NCBI GenBank assembly: GCA_910575625.1
Contig: CAJTFD010000013.1
Location: 62,001 to 126,000, forward strand
DNA length: 64,000 bases
DNA from: Clostridia bacterium
GTDB taxonomy: Bacteria; Bacillota; Clostridia; Lachnospirales; Lachnospiraceae
Direction: 5' to 3'
Numbering within the stretch: the stretch's first letter is position 1; every line of letters begins with the position of its first letter. The notes under the pieces were generated by a model. The model searched no databases. It saw nothing but the letters and a program-made list of their open reading frames with translations, and was not told where the DNA came from. This document shows, in pieces, positions 9,925 to 18,863 of the stretch. The translations under genes and the position numbers were made by a program.

Positions 9925-11850
9925 TTAGACATCGAGCTGGGCGTCGCGGGCGTGTTCGTAGATGAAAGCTTTCCGGGGCGGTACTTCGCTCCCCATGAGG
10001 ATCTCAGTCATCTCGGAGGCCAGGCGGACATCGGAGATCTCTACCCTTTTTAAGATCCTGGTCTGGGGATCCAGGGTGGTCTCCCAGAGCTGCTGGGCGT
10101 CCATCTCGCCTAAGCCTTTGTACCGCTGCAGGGTAAAGGAGCCCTTGTGGGTCTTCCGATATTGTTCAAGGGCTTTGTCGTCGTAGAGATACTCTTCTTC
10201 ACCTTTCTTGGGCAGAACTTTATACAGGGGAGGCATGGCGAGGTAGACATGGCCCTCCTGGATCAGCTCCGGCATGAAACGATAGAACAGAGTCAGCAGC
10301 AGTGTGGAGATGTGCGCGCCGTCCACGTCCGCATCCGCCATGATGATGATCTTGTCATAGCGGAGCTTGCTGATATCAAAATCGTTGCCGTACCCTTCTG
10401 AAAATCCGCAGCCGAACGCGTGGATCATGGACTGGATCTCTGCGTTGGCCAAAACTTTGTCGATGCTGGCTTTCGCCACATTGAGGATCTTGCCCCGGAT
10501 GGGCAGGATCGCCTGGTAATTCCGGTCCCGGGCCGTCTTGGCGGATCCCCCGGCGGAATCTCCCTCCACGATGAAGATCTCACATTTGGAGGGGTCTTTC
10601 TTTTCACAGTTGGCCAGCTTCCCGTTGGAGTCGAAGGAGTATTTTTGCTTGGCCAGCAGGTTGTTCCGTGCGCGCTCCTCTGTCTTTCTGATCTTGGCGG
10701 CCTTTTCCGCACAGGAGAGCACGGTCTTTAGAGTGTCCAGATTCCGGTCAAAATAGAGTGTCATCTCGTCGCCGACGACTTTGCTCACAGCCCGGGCGGC
10801 ATCCGGGTTGTCCAGCTTCGTCTTTGTCTGCCCCTCGAACCGGGGAGCGGGATGCCGGATGGAGATGACGGCGGTCATGCCGTTCCTTATATCTGCGCCC
10901 GTGAAATTAGCATCCTTTTCCTTGAGGATCCCAATTTCACGGGCGTAATTGTTCATGATCGCGGTGAATGTGGTCTTGAACCCTGTCAGATGGGTCCCGC
11001 CCTCTGCGTTTAGGATGTTGTTGCAGAAACCCATCACGTTTTCCTGGAAATCATTGGTGAATTGGAAGACTGCCTCTACCCGGATGTTCTCCGCCTCTCC
11101 CCGCAGGGATATGGGCTCGCAGAGGATCTCCTTTTTCTTATTCAGGTCGGCCACAAAGCCTATGATCCCGTCGGGCTCATAGTACTCGATGATCTCCGCC
11201 TCATCTGCCCTGCGGTCCTCGAACCGGATCTTCAGCTCTGAATTTAAGTAGGCGGTCTGGTGGAGACGGCTCTTGATCTCGGCGGCGGAAAAATCGGTCT
11301 TTTCGAAGATCTCCGCGTCCGGCAGGAATGTGATGCATGTGCCGGTCTCACTGGTCTTTTCCAGGCGGGGCAGGGAGCCGTCCCGTTCCAGGGAGAGGGC
11401 GGGGACGCCCCGTTCGTAGTAGTCGTGATGGATCCAGCCGTCCCGGCTGATCTTGATGTCCAGATATGTGGACAGGGCGTTGACCACGGAGGAACCCACG
11501 CCGTGGAGACCGCCGCTGGTCTTGTATGTGGTATTGTCGAATTTTCCTCCTGCGTGGAGGGTGGTGAACACCAGGCGCTCAGCAGGCATCCCCTTCTCGT
11601 GCATATCCACGGGGATCCCCCGCCCGTTGTCGATCACGGTACAGGAACCGTTTTTTTCCAGGATCACCTGGATCAGGGTGCAGTATCCGGCCAGATGCTC
11701 ATCCACAGCGTTGTCTAAGATTTCGTAGATCAAATGGTTCAAACCTTTTCCAGACACGCTGCCAATGTACATCCCTGGTCGTTTCCTTACCGCTTCTAAA
11801 CCCTCAAGTACAGCAATGCTCGCCGCATTGTAAGAATTTTTTCCAGCCAT
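9925..11850 (-). CDS. parE: DNA topoisomerase IV subunit B
   Basis: A 641-residue GHKL ATPase subunit. ATP-site motifs are EILDNAVDEHLAG, DNGRGIPVDMH and GLHGVGSSVVNALS. TOPRIM motifs are EGDSAGGSAK and DADVDGAHI, and the C-terminal region ends with RYKGLGEMD and the usual B-subunit close. It drives strand passage with ParC. The pairing with a GyrA-box-less A subunit is the main reason to call it ParE rather than GyrB. It lies 46 bases downstream of the HAD phosphatase gene and may share its transcript. Confidence 0.87.
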   Translation of the reverse strand: MAGKNSYNAASIAVLEGLEAVRKRPGMYIGSVSGKGLNHLIYEILDNAVDEHLAGYCTLIQVILEKNGSCTVIDNGRGIPVDMHEKGMPAERLVFTTLHAGGKFDNTTYKTSGGLHGVGSSVVNALSTYLDIKISRDGWIHHDYYERGVPALSLERDGSLPRLEKTSETGTCITFLPDAEIFEKTDFSAAEIKSRLHQTAYLNSELKIRFEDRRADEAEIIEYYEPDGIIGFVADLNKKKEILCEPISLRGEAENIRVEAVFQFTNDFQENVMGFCNNILNAEGGTHLTGFKTTFTAIMNNYAREIGILKEKDANFTGADIRNGMTAVISIRHPAPRFEGQTKTKLDNPDAARAVSKVVGDEMTLYFDRNLDTLKTVLSCAEKAAKIRKTEERARNNLLAKQKYSFDSNGKLANCEKKDPSKCEIFIVEGDSAGGSAKTARDRNYQAILPIRGKILNVAKASIDKVLANAEIQSMIHAFGCGFSEGYGNDFDISKLRYDKIIIMADADVDGAHISTLLLTLFYRFMPELIQEGHVYLAMPPLYKVLPKKGEEEYLYDDKALEQYRKTHKGSFTLQRYKGLGEMDAQQLWETTLDPQTRILKRVEISDVRLASEMTEILMGSEVPPRKAFIYEHARDAQLDV

Positions 11851-11896
11851 ATCGGTCTACCTTCTTCTTGATATTAATAGATCATGATCTGTTTTT

Positions 11897-12715
11897 TTAA
11901 ATATATTTAAGGAGGGCCTCGGCCACTCCGTCTTCTCCATTGCTCGATGTGATATAGTCTGCCACGTCTTTGACGTGTTGATTCCCGTTTCCCATTGCGA
12001 CGGATGTACCGGCCCACTTGAGCATATCCAGGTCGTTGTCACTGTCGCCGATGGCCAGGACGTTGTCCGCGGTCAGGTGCAGGTGCTCTGTCAGTTTGCG
12101 CAGGCCGTCGGCCTTACTCCAGTTCCCCTGGACGATCTCAAGGTTGATCGGGATCACGGACAGGGGATTTACGGTTTCTAATATGTCGATCTGCCGCTTC
12201 AACCGGAATTTCTGATCCACGTTCATGCACACGATATGTATCTTTCCGATCTTCCGGCCGGGATCCGCCATGAAAGGATCCAAACTGTCCAGTTCCAGGT
12301 CGGTGGAGAGGAGCTGGTCACAGTAGCTGCGCAGCAGCCCGGCCTTATACAGGTATTTGATCCCGAAAGTGTCCACGTAGGCATCCAGTCCCTCATAGAG
12401 TTCGATGAAGAGCTCGTATTGGCTCGCCAGGTCGTAGATCTCCCGGGCGATTGTGTAGGGGATGTCTTGTGAGTGGATGACTCTTTCATCCTGGGCCTGG
12501 ACCACGATCGATCCGTTGGCACCTATGAAATAGGACAGGCCGTGGTAGTCCTGCAGGACTGAGGCCGCATTTCGGTAGCTCCGTCCGGTGGTGGGCACGA
12601 TGTAATAGCCTGCGTCGATGGCCTTCTGGATCACTTCGTAGGTCCGCGGGGAGATGCTGCTGTCCGGTCGCAGCCAAGTCCCATCCATGTCGATGGCGAT
12701 CAGTCTTATATCCAT
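11897..12715 (-). CDS. Cof-type HAD-superfamily phosphatase
   Basis: A 272-residue HAD phosphatase of the Cof (IIB cap) group. Motif I is IDMDGTW near the N-terminus, with both catalytic aspartates. Motif II is in TTGRSYRN, the motif III lysine is near NWSKADGLR, and motif IV is GDSDNDLDML. Family members dephosphorylate small sugar phosphates or cofactors such as PLP and FMN; the substrate cannot be read here. The start at 12715 follows AGGAG by seven bases. It heads a probable HAD-parE-parC unit. Confidence 0.88.
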   Translation of the reverse strand: MDIRLIAIDMDGTWLRPDSSISPRTYEVIQKAIDAGYYIVPTTGRSYRNAASVLQDYHGLSYFIGANGSIVVQAQDERVIHSQDIPYTIAREIYDLASQYELFIELYEGLDAYVDTFGIKYLYKAGLLRSYCDQLLSTDLELDSLDPFMADPGRKIGKIHIVCMNVDQKFRLKRQIDILETVNPLSVIPINLEIVQGNWSKADGLRKLTEHLHLTADNVLAIGDSDNDLDMLKWAGTSVAMGNGNQHVKDVADYITSSNGEDGVAEALLKYI

Positions 12716-12793
12716 ATGTCTGCTCCTGTCCGATATATGCTGTGGCGTAAAAATAAAAAAACTCCTGCTTCGGTAAGAAACAGAAGTTGTGAA

Positions 12794-12865
12794 CAGTTCG
12801 TACGGGAGTCGAACCCGTGTTTCCGCCGTGAGAGGGCGGCGTCTTGACCACTTGACCAACGAACC
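12794..12865 (-). tRNA. tRNA-Glu (CTC)
   Basis: A full cloverleaf on the minus strand, 72 nt. The acceptor stem starts GGTTCGT, the anticodon stem CCGCC/GGCGG encloses loop CTCTCAC, and the T arm contains GGTTCGACTCC. The CCA end is not encoded. Confidence 0.93.
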
Positions 12866-13100
12866 ATTTCTTTATCGTACGAGCATATAATAAATCATTT
12901 TGAGGGATTTTGCAAGTACTTTTTTAAAAAAATTTTTCGAGCGGCCGGGGCAGGTGTCGAAAAGCCGCTTGGGCAGCCGGTTTACGGTCATTTTGATCAT
13001 TTTTTTTGATGCAGGGCCGCCTCCTGTGAGGAAAAATATTACATGAATCTTAATTTTTGCAGAAAATGTAAACTATAAAACACATTCAGATAAAAAGTAC
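12866..13100. other. Gene-free stretch upstream of the sigG leader
   Basis: AT-rich and GC-rich patches alternate. No open frame with a ribosome site and no recognisable RNA was seen. Confidence 0.5.
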
Positions 13101-13129
13101 TTTACAAATACTATGGCATGGGATATAGT
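13101..13129 (+). promoter_or_regulatory. Candidate sigma-A promoter in the sigG upstream region
   Basis: TTTACA (13101-13106), 17 bases, TATAGT (13124-13129). It would produce a leader of about 310 bases before sigG containing the hairpin at 13228-13263. Transcription of sigG in Bacillus also depends on sigma-F; no convincing sigma-F site was found. Confidence 0.55.
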
Positions 13130-13227
13130 ATGATTAGCTTTTGCAAAAGCAATATGTTTCGTCCATATCGACGCGTCTGTCAGCCTGTTCTTGGCCTGTC
13201 GGAGCATACAATATACTCATGAGGGAG

Positions 13228-13263
13228 GGCCGCACGGAGTTTATTCTGAGACTCCGTGCGGCC
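13228..13263 (+). terminator. Perfect hairpin in the sigG leader
   Basis: GGCCGCACGGAG and CTCCGTGCGGCC form 12 perfect pairs around a 12-base loop. The bases after it (GTCTGTTTT) are only weakly T-rich, so it may be a terminator or attenuator for the promoter at 13101, shielding sigG from vegetative transcription. Confidence 0.55.
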
Positions 13264-13445
13264 GTCTGTTTTGGCATATCTGAAAAAGCGCAATGTCAAG
13301 GGGTATTATTTTTTATATTTTTGGGGGAGCTGAATAAAGGGGATCCGATCTGAGAAAAATTTATGGTGGAAGTCCCGGACGGCGGCAGGGCGATGCGCGT
13401 CCTGATATCGGGTGGCTTTCATTCATAGTCAGGAGGATTCTTAAA

Positions 13446-14225
13446 ATGGCGCTTAATAAAGTAGAGATATGCGGTGTGAACACATCAAAGCTCCCGGTAC
13501 TCACCAATGAAGAAAAAGATGAGCTGTTTAAAAGGATCAAACAGGGGGATCAAAAGGCGAGGGAATTGTACATCAAGGGGAACCTGCGGCTGGTGCTGAG
13601 CGTGATCAAACGGTTCGCCAACAGCAACGAGAATGCGGACGACCTGTTCCAGATCGGGTGCATCGGCCTGATCAAAGCGATCGATAATTTTAAGCTGGAA
13701 CTGGATGTGAAATTCAGCACATATGCGGTTCCGATGATCGTGGGGGAGATCAGACGCTATCTAAGGGATTACAATTCTATACGCGTGAGCCGTTCCCTGC
13801 GCGACATCGCCTACAAAGCGATCTACGCGAAAGAAAATTATATGAAACAGTATTCCAAGGAACCCACTGTCAGCGAGATCGCCGCGGAGATCGGGATCGG
13901 GAAGGAGATGATCGTTTATGCCTTGGATGCCATACAGAATCCGGTCAGCCTTTATGAGCCAGTCTACACGGAGGGCGGGGATACCCTCTATGTGATGGAT
14001 CAGATCAGCGACAAGAAGAATAAGGAAGAACATTGGATCGAGAGCCTGTCTCTGCAGGATGCCATGGACCGCCTGGGGGAGCGGGAGAAGTCGATCATAC
14101 AGATGCGCTATTTTCAGGGGAAGACCCAGATGGAGGTGTCGTCGGAGATCGGGATCTCCCAGGCGCAGGTCAGCCGTCTGGAAAAAAACGCGCTGAAGAC
14201 GATGCGGGATTATCTGCGGCAGTGA
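13446..14225 (+). CDS. sigG: RNA polymerase sporulation sigma factor sigma-G
   Basis: A 259-residue sigma-70 family factor. The N-terminal NKVEICGVNTSKLPVL block is diagnostic of SigG. Region 2 (DDLFQIGCIGLIKAIDNF, VKFSTYAVPMIVGEIRRY) and region 4 helix-turn-helix (QMEVSSEIGISQAQVSRLEK) are complete. It directs late forespore gene expression after engulfment, which places the organism among endospore formers. AGGAGG precedes the ATG. In Bacillus it follows the spoIIG genes; here those are not adjacent and a perfect hairpin sits upstream. Confidence 0.96.
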   Translation: MALNKVEICGVNTSKLPVLTNEEKDELFKRIKQGDQKARELYIKGNLRLVLSVIKRFANSNENADDLFQIGCIGLIKAIDNFKLELDVKFSTYAVPMIVGEIRRYLRDYNSIRVSRSLRDIAYKAIYAKENYMKQYSKEPTVSEIAAEIGIGKEMIVYALDAIQNPVSLYEPVYTEGGDTLYVMDQISDKKNKEEHWIESLSLQDAMDRLGEREKSIIQMRYFQGKTQMEVSSEIGISQAQVSRLEKNALKTMRDYLRQ

Positions 14226-14240
14226 TCTTTTTACAGTTCT

Positions 14241-14279
14241 TCAGCCGTGGGGGAGCATGGATGGGCGCCCCACGGCTGA
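14241..14279 (+). terminator. Terminator after sigG
   Basis: TCAGCCGTGGGG and CCCCACGGCTGA give 12 perfect pairs with a 15-base loop; the sequence CGGTCCTTTTG follows. Confidence 0.8.
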
Positions 14280-14377
14280 ACGGTCCTTTTGCAGATCTGG
14301 GGATTTTATGGTAAAGTCTACATAGATATACCCGTGAGTATATCTCAAAGGATACGGATAAAACGGGAGGCGTGTGT

Positions 14378-16240
14378 ATGAAGAAAGTGTTTAAAAAGAA
14401 GACGATCAAGAAAAAAGACATTTACCGGAAACGTTTTGCCAGGCATTTCGAGGAACTCCGGTGGCTGTACACAGAACTTTATGGAAATAATTCCATGTTT
14501 GCGGAATTGTGCGACAATATGGAGGGATTTTACCGGGAGAGGGGCGCGGCGCTGAAGGCTCTGGATGAGGAGCGGGAGGCCAACCCGGGCTGGTACAAGA
14601 GCAATGAGATGTTAGGGATGATGTTTTACATTGATAATTTTGCGGGGGACATGGAAGGCGTGGCCTCTAAATTGGATTATCTGGAGCGGGCGAATGTAAA
14701 TTACATCCATCTGATGCCGTTCTTGGAAACGCCCAAGGACCGCTCCGACGGCGGCTATGCGGTGTCGGATTTCCGAAAGGTCCAAAAGGAGCTGGGGACG
14801 ATGGAGGATCTGGAGGCGCTGACGGCTGCCTGCCATGAACGGGGGATCTGCGTCTGCATGGATTTTGTCATGAACCATACGTCGGAGGACCACGAGTGGG
14901 CCAGGCGGGCGCGCCAGGGGGACGGGGAGTACATGAGCCGTTATTTTTTCTTTGACGATCCGCACATCCCCGCCCTGTATGAAAAGACCGTGCCCCAGGT
15001 ATTTCCCACCACCGCGCCGGGGAATTTTACCTGGATCGAGGAGGCGGGGCATTATGTGATGACCACCTTCTACCCCTACCAGTGGGATCTGAATTATAAG
15101 AATCCCAGGGTCTTCAACGAGATGATGTACAATTTCCTTTACCTGGCGAACCGGGGCATCGATGTGATCCGCATCGACGCGGTCCCTTACATCTGGAAGG
15201 AACTGGGCACCCAGTGCCGGAACCTGCCCCAGGTCCACACGATCGTGCGCATCATGCGGATGATCTGCGAGATCGTCTGCCCCAGCGTTTTATTATTGGG
15301 CGAGGTGGTGATGGAGCCGGAGAAAGTGGTGCCCTATTTCGGAACACTGGATAAACCGGAGTGCCATATGCTCTACAACGTGACGACCATGGCGACCACC
15401 TGGCATACCGTGGCCACCCGGGACGTGCGGCTTTTAAAGAGACAGCTGGACATCGTAAATTCCCTGCCGAAGGATCATGTGTTCTTAAATTACCTGCGCT
15501 GCCATGACGATATCGGCTGGGGCCTGGATTATGGTTTCCTGGAAAAGGAAGGCATGGGAGAGCGGTCCCACAAACAGTATCTGAATGATTATTTCCAGGG
15601 CTGGGCCGGGGACAGCAACAGCCGCGGGGAACTGTATAATTACGACCCGGTCTCCGGGGACGCCCGGTTCTGCGGGACGACGGCCTCTATGTGCGGGATC
15701 GAGAAGGCTGGGTTTGAACAGGACGATGCGGCGATGGAACGGGCCATCCGCCTGGATATCACCCTCCATGCGTACATGTTCATGCAGTCGGGGATCCCGG
15801 TCCTGTACAGCGGCGATGAGGTCGGGCAGGTCAACGATTACACATACAAAGAAGATCCCTACAAAGCCCAGGATTCCCGCTACATCCATCGGGGCGTGAT
15901 GCGATGGGGACTGGCTGAGAACATCACGGATCCGGATACGGTGGAGGGGAAGATCTTCCAGGGGCTCGGCAGGCTGGAGCAGATCCGCAGACGGGAGAAG
16001 ACCTTCGCGGCCAATGCGGATACCTGGACGGTGGAGACCTGGGAGAAAGCCGTGCTGTGCATCGGGCGGACGTACCAGGGGGAGAAGATCCTCGGCCTGT
16101 TCAATTTCAGCGGGGAGGATAAGACGGCGTGGATTAATGAGACGGACGGTGATTATGAGGATCTGATCTCAGGGGAGGTGAAAAAAGCGGCCGGGATCGG
16201 CGTCCCGGCGTATGGGTTCTGCTATCTGAAGAAGGTTTAA
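14378..16240 (+). CDS. GH13 glycoside hydrolase, amylosucrase-like
   Basis: A 620-residue alpha-amylase superfamily enzyme. Conserved regions: MDFVMNHTS, GIDVIRIDAVPYIWKE with the probable nucleophile D267, LLGEVV with acid/base E309, and RCHDDIGW with transition-state D377. The helical N-terminal domain and the HDDIGW and IWKE spellings point to the amylosucrase/sucrose phosphorylase-like branch that transfers glucose from sucrose or a similar alpha-glucoside. There is no signal peptide; the N-terminus is very basic. The start at 14378 follows GGGAGG. No transporter or regulator is adjacent, so the natural substrate is uncertain. Confidence 0.85.
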   Translation: MKKVFKKKTIKKKDIYRKRFARHFEELRWLYTELYGNNSMFAELCDNMEGFYRERGAALKALDEEREANPGWYKSNEMLGMMFYIDNFAGDMEGVASKLDYLERANVNYIHLMPFLETPKDRSDGGYAVSDFRKVQKELGTMEDLEALTAACHERGICVCMDFVMNHTSEDHEWARRARQGDGEYMSRYFFFDDPHIPALYEKTVPQVFPTTAPGNFTWIEEAGHYVMTTFYPYQWDLNYKNPRVFNEMMYNFLYLANRGIDVIRIDAVPYIWKELGTQCRNLPQVHTIVRIMRMICEIVCPSVLLLGEVVMEPEKVVPYFGTLDKPECHMLYNVTTMATTWHTVATRDVRLLKRQLDIVNSLPKDHVFLNYLRCHDDIGWGLDYGFLEKEGMGERSHKQYLNDYFQGWAGDSNSRGELYNYDPVSGDARFCGTTASMCGIEKAGFEQDDAAMERAIRLDITLHAYMFMQSGIPVLYSGDEVGQVNDYTYKEDPYKAQDSRYIHRGVMRWGLAENITDPDTVEGKIFQGLGRLEQIRRREKTFAANADTWTVETWEKAVLCIGRTYQGEKILGLFNFSGEDKTAWINETDGDYEDLISGEVKKAAGIGVPAYGFCYLKKV

Positions 16241-16282
16241 AAAGGCATTTGGAAAAAATCCGAAAAAAATAGAAAAAAGGTA

Positions 16283-16311
16283 TTGACAATCCCCCGCATT
16301 GGTCATATAAT
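16283..16311 (+). promoter_or_regulatory. tRNA promoter
   Basis: TTGACA (16283-16288), 17 bases, TATAAT (16306-16311), about 50 bases before tRNA-Val. Promoters of the same form precede the tRNA genes at 21892 and 31519. Confidence 0.88.
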
Positions 16312-16364
16312 AACGGAGTCAGCAGCGTACAGGAAATAAAACGATGCGGCGGCGGACAAGATAT

Positions 16365-16437
16365 GGGATCTTAGCTCAGTTGGGAGAGCATCTGCCTTAC
16401 AAGCAGAGGGTCATAGGTTCGAGCCCTATAGGTCCCA
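16365..16437 (+). tRNA. tRNA-Val (TAC)
   Basis: 73-nt cloverleaf; acceptor GGGATCT/AGGTCCC, anticodon loop CTTACAA between TCTGC and GCAGA, T arm with GGTTCGAGCC. No encoded CCA. Confidence 0.93.
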
Positions 16438-16468
16438 TATTACATCTGATAGAATCTGATAAAGATGT

Positions 16469-16542
16469 GGCGAGATAGCTCAGCTGGCTAGAGCATACGG
16501 TTCATACCCGTAGTGTCGGGGGTTCAAGTCCCTTTCTCGCTA
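16469..16542 (+). tRNA. tRNA-Met (CAT), elongator type
   Basis: 74-nt cloverleaf; acceptor GGCGAGA/TCTCGCT, anticodon loop TTCATAC between TACGG and CCGTA. The first pair is G-T rather than the C-A mismatch of initiator tRNA, so it is read as elongator Met (tRNA-Ile lysidine type cannot be fully excluded). Confidence 0.88.
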
Positions 16543-16553
16543 TTTTTGCAAGT

Positions 16554-16588
16554 CCTGAAAACCTTCGAGGAGGTGTTTTCAGGTCTTT
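16554..16588 (+). terminator. Terminator after tRNA-Val/tRNA-Met
   Basis: CCTGAAAAC and GTTTTCAGG form the stem, followed by TCTTTT. Confidence 0.75.
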
Positions 16589-16707
16589 TGTTGTATTATG
16601 AGATCCCGGACAAAGGTATTTGCTGGAAATCGCAGGATGCCCCCTTTACGGTTTCTCTTTGTATTTATTATAATTTAAGTGATTGCGGAGTGTAAGTCTG
16701 TTGCGGC

Positions 16708-16784
16708 GGTTTGGGCCGGATATACAAAAACGTCGCGCAAAAGCGTTTTGGATCACTCCTTAAGTTAGATATCCGGCCCGAACC
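16708..16784 (+). promoter_or_regulatory. Long hairpin upstream of rubredoxin
   Basis: GGTTTGGGCCGGATAT (16708-16723) and ATATCCGGCCCGAACC (16769-16784) pair over 16 bases with one mismatch, and the loop contains a small CGC-AAAA-GCG hairpin. No T run follows, so it is not an obvious terminator. It ends 56 bases before the rubredoxin ATG and could be a structured leader or an extragenic palindrome. Confidence 0.6.
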
Positions 16785-16840
16785 CTGTATATGGAAGTAC
16801 AGTTTTGCAATCTGATTTTATTTAAAGAAAGGAGTATGCT

Positions 16841-17005
16841 ATGCAAAAGTATGAATGTGAGCCTTGTGGGTATGTCTATGATCCGGAGGTAGGCGATCCG
16901 GACGGAGGGATCGCGCCGGGAACGGCTTTTGCGGATATCCCTGACAGCTGGGTCTGCCCGGTCTGCGGCGTAGGAAAAGAGGATTTTTCGCCGGTGGAGG
17001 ACTGA
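16841..17005 (+). CDS. Rubredoxin
   Basis: A 54-residue protein with two Cys knuckles, [10 protein letters not shown] near residue 6 and [11 protein letters not shown] near residue 39, which bind a single iron. Spacing and length are exactly those of rubredoxin, a small cytoplasmic electron carrier used by anaerobes, for example to reduce peroxide or superoxide through partner reductases. AAAGGAG lies about six bases before the ATG. No redox partner gene is adjacent. Confidence 0.95.
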   Translation: MQKYECEPCGYVYDPEVGDPDGGIAPGTAFADIPDSWVCPVCGVGKEDFSPVED

Positions 17006-17088
17006 TCGTCTAGATCTTGGTCCAGGATGGCGTTGCGCTGATGGCTGGGTGATATGTGTGTGCTGTCTGCGCCGTCATTGCGCGGCTG

Positions 17089-17934
17089 TCAGCCGTCTCC
17101 TGAGCTGCCGGGCCCTGCCTGGGCCTGGGGGTATTGGGAGACGGCCCAGACCGGCCCGCCGTATTCGCAGGGGTTGCGGACCTCCTGGATGATCAGGGCC
17201 GGATCCCAGGGAGTGACTGTGTTCTCCAGGCTCTGGGGATCGACGATGTTGAGCAGCCCGTCTTCGGTGGCTCCGGTGACCAGGATAAAGTGTCCGTTGG
17301 AAGTGAAATGTCCCGGTCCCATGAGCAGCACCAGGATCTTGTCTAAACCCAGCGCGCCGATGAGGTTTTCCGGGGTGAGGGCCATCTGGCTGCTCTCTAC
17401 GCGCAGGCCGAAGGCAGCCAGTCCTTCCGGGACCAGGTTGTGGAAGGAGCCGTGGCCGGGGGAGTAGTATCCGTTTTCCTGGGACCAGACGGCCATGTCG
17501 ATGGGAGTCACGTCATGCTCGGTGAAGCTGTCCACCACCATGGCCAGCGCGGTGGGCCCGCACCCGTAGGAGGTGAGCGGGTCCTGCCCGCCCCACAGGT
17601 AATCCGCCCAGCGGGAATCGTGCTGGTTGAAATAGTGCAGGGCCCCCATCCCTGTAGCGATGGTCCCCGTATAGGTGCCATCGGAGAGGAGCCGCGGGGG
17701 GATGATCAAAAGAGAAGGTCCTGTCCGGGGGCTGGGAGTGGGCGTCGGTGTGGGCGTTGGTGTCGGTTCCGGCGTTGGTTCCGGGGTATAGGCCAGCAGG
17801 ATCGGATTCTCTTCCCTTTTGGACGGCAGTGCGCTGGTGGATATCTCGCAGGAGAGGGGCAGGTAGCCGATGCCGCAGAGGGCGATCAGCGCTAAGGGCA
17901 GGCAGTGCTGTTTTATGAAAATGCCGTATTTCAT
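17089..17934 (-). CDS. Secreted C39-like cysteine peptidase with PT-rich linker
   Basis: A 281-residue protein. A basic N-terminus and hydrophobic stretch (about 10-28) form a signal peptide or membrane anchor. A proline-threonine repeat linker (about 50-72) then leads to a C39-like papain-fold domain. Candidate catalytic residues are C125 (in SYGCGPTALAM), H215 (NGHFILV) and D232 (NIVDPQ). It likely acts on peptides outside the cell or in the wall. The start at 17934 has GGAGG eleven bases upstream. A TATAAT on the minus strand near 17975 lies in the gap shared with the divergent ATPase gene. Confidence 0.82.
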   Translation of the reverse strand: MKYGIFIKQHCLPLALIALCGIGYLPLSCEISTSALPSKREENPILLAYTPEPTPEPTPTPTPTPTPSPRTGPSLLIIPPRLLSDGTYTGTIATGMGALHYFNQHDSRWADYLWGGQDPLTSYGCGPTALAMVVDSFTEHDVTPIDMAVWSQENGYYSPGHGSFHNLVPEGLAAFGLRVESSQMALTPENLIGALGLDKILVLLMGPGHFTSNGHFILVTGATEDGLLNIVDPQSLENTVTPWDPALIIQEVRNPCEYGGPVWAVSQYPQAQAGPGSSGDG

Positions 17935-18006
17935 GATACGGGCGACCTCCTTGTCTATGGTTTTTATCATTATACCATAAAAAGTACATGTGGAAGGCGA
18001 AAAAAC

Positions 18007-18795
18007 ATGCAGATCGTATTTGACCATGTGACAAAAAAATTCCAGGAAGGCACGATCGGCCTCGAGAAAGTTTCCTTCGAGATCCAGAAAGGGGAATTTG
18101 TCTTCATCATCGGGGAGAGCGGGGCCGGGAAGAGCACTTTACTGAAGCTCCTGACGAAGCGGGCGGAGGTGACCAGCGGCAGCATCTATGTGGAGGATCA
18201 GGCCGTGCGGAAGCTCACACGGAAAAAGATCCCTTATTTCCGCAGGCAGTTCGGGATCATGGATAAGGAAGCGGGCCTTCTGGAGTACATGGATCTATAT
18301 CAGAATGTGGAGCTGGCGCTGATCGCGACGGAGCAGCCGGAGGCCGTCCGGCGGACGCGGGTGATGAAAGCCTTAAAACTGATGGGACTTTCGGGAAAAG
18401 AGGACCATCTGCCCATCGAGGTGTCCATCGGGGAGCGGGCCCGCGCCATGCTCGCCCGAGCCATCGTCACCAACCCGTCGATCCTGGTGCTGGATGAGCC
18501 CACGGCGAACTTGGATCCCGGGCTCGCCTGGGATATCATGTCGCTGGTGGATAAGATCAACCGGGCGGGGGTCACAGTCCTCATGGTCAGCCATTCCAAA
18601 GACCTGGTCAATGTGATGCACAAAAGGGTGCTCACACTGGTGGCGGGCGCGTTGGTGAGCGATGAGAAGCGGGGCAGGTACGACCCCAGGGCCATGGATA
18701 TCTTTGCCTATCGGAAGGTCATGCGCAAGAGGTATGGGAACAGCTACGATGTCCGCGAGAATGTGGACAGAAAATCCTTTCTGGGCAGCGGCTGA
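18007..18795 (+). CDS. Orphan FtsE-like ABC ATPase with degenerate signature
   Basis: A 262-residue ABC ATPase closest to FtsE. Walker A (GESGAGKST, 36-44), Walker B (ILVLDEP, 159-165), D-loop (ANLD) and H-loop (H196) are intact. The signature, normally LSGGE, reads VSIGE (139-143), and the Q-loop Gln position reads IMDKEAG with no Gln. No FtsX or other permease follows, although ftsE-ftsX are normally fused in one operon. The C-terminus carries an extra basic tail of about 40 residues. It may act with a distant permease, or as a non-transport regulator, as FtsE does for wall hydrolases. Confidence 0.8.
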   Translation: MQIVFDHVTKKFQEGTIGLEKVSFEIQKGEFVFIIGESGAGKSTLLKLLTKRAEVTSGSIYVEDQAVRKLTRKKIPYFRRQFGIMDKEAGLLEYMDLYQNVELALIATEQPEAVRRTRVMKALKLMGLSGKEDHLPIEVSIGERARAMLARAIVTNPSILVLDEPTANLDPGLAWDIMSLVDKINRAGVTVLMVSHSKDLVNVMHKRVLTLVAGALVSDEKRGRYDPRAMDIFAYRKVMRKRYGNSYDVRENVDRKSFLGSG

Positions 18796-18863
18796 TATAT
18801 GCTGGGATCCGGGAACACAGAAGATCCCGGGTGATATGCGGCAGTTATTTTTCCGCAGTTCCT

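Noticed and set aside
13141-13353. Open frame in the sigG leader
   Set aside because: It runs through the perfect hairpin and lacks a ribosome site and homology.
17740-17790. Repeated GGTGTGGGCGTT-like units as a tandem repeat or CRISPR
   Set aside because: They encode the Pro-Thr linker of the secreted peptidase; there are no spacers.
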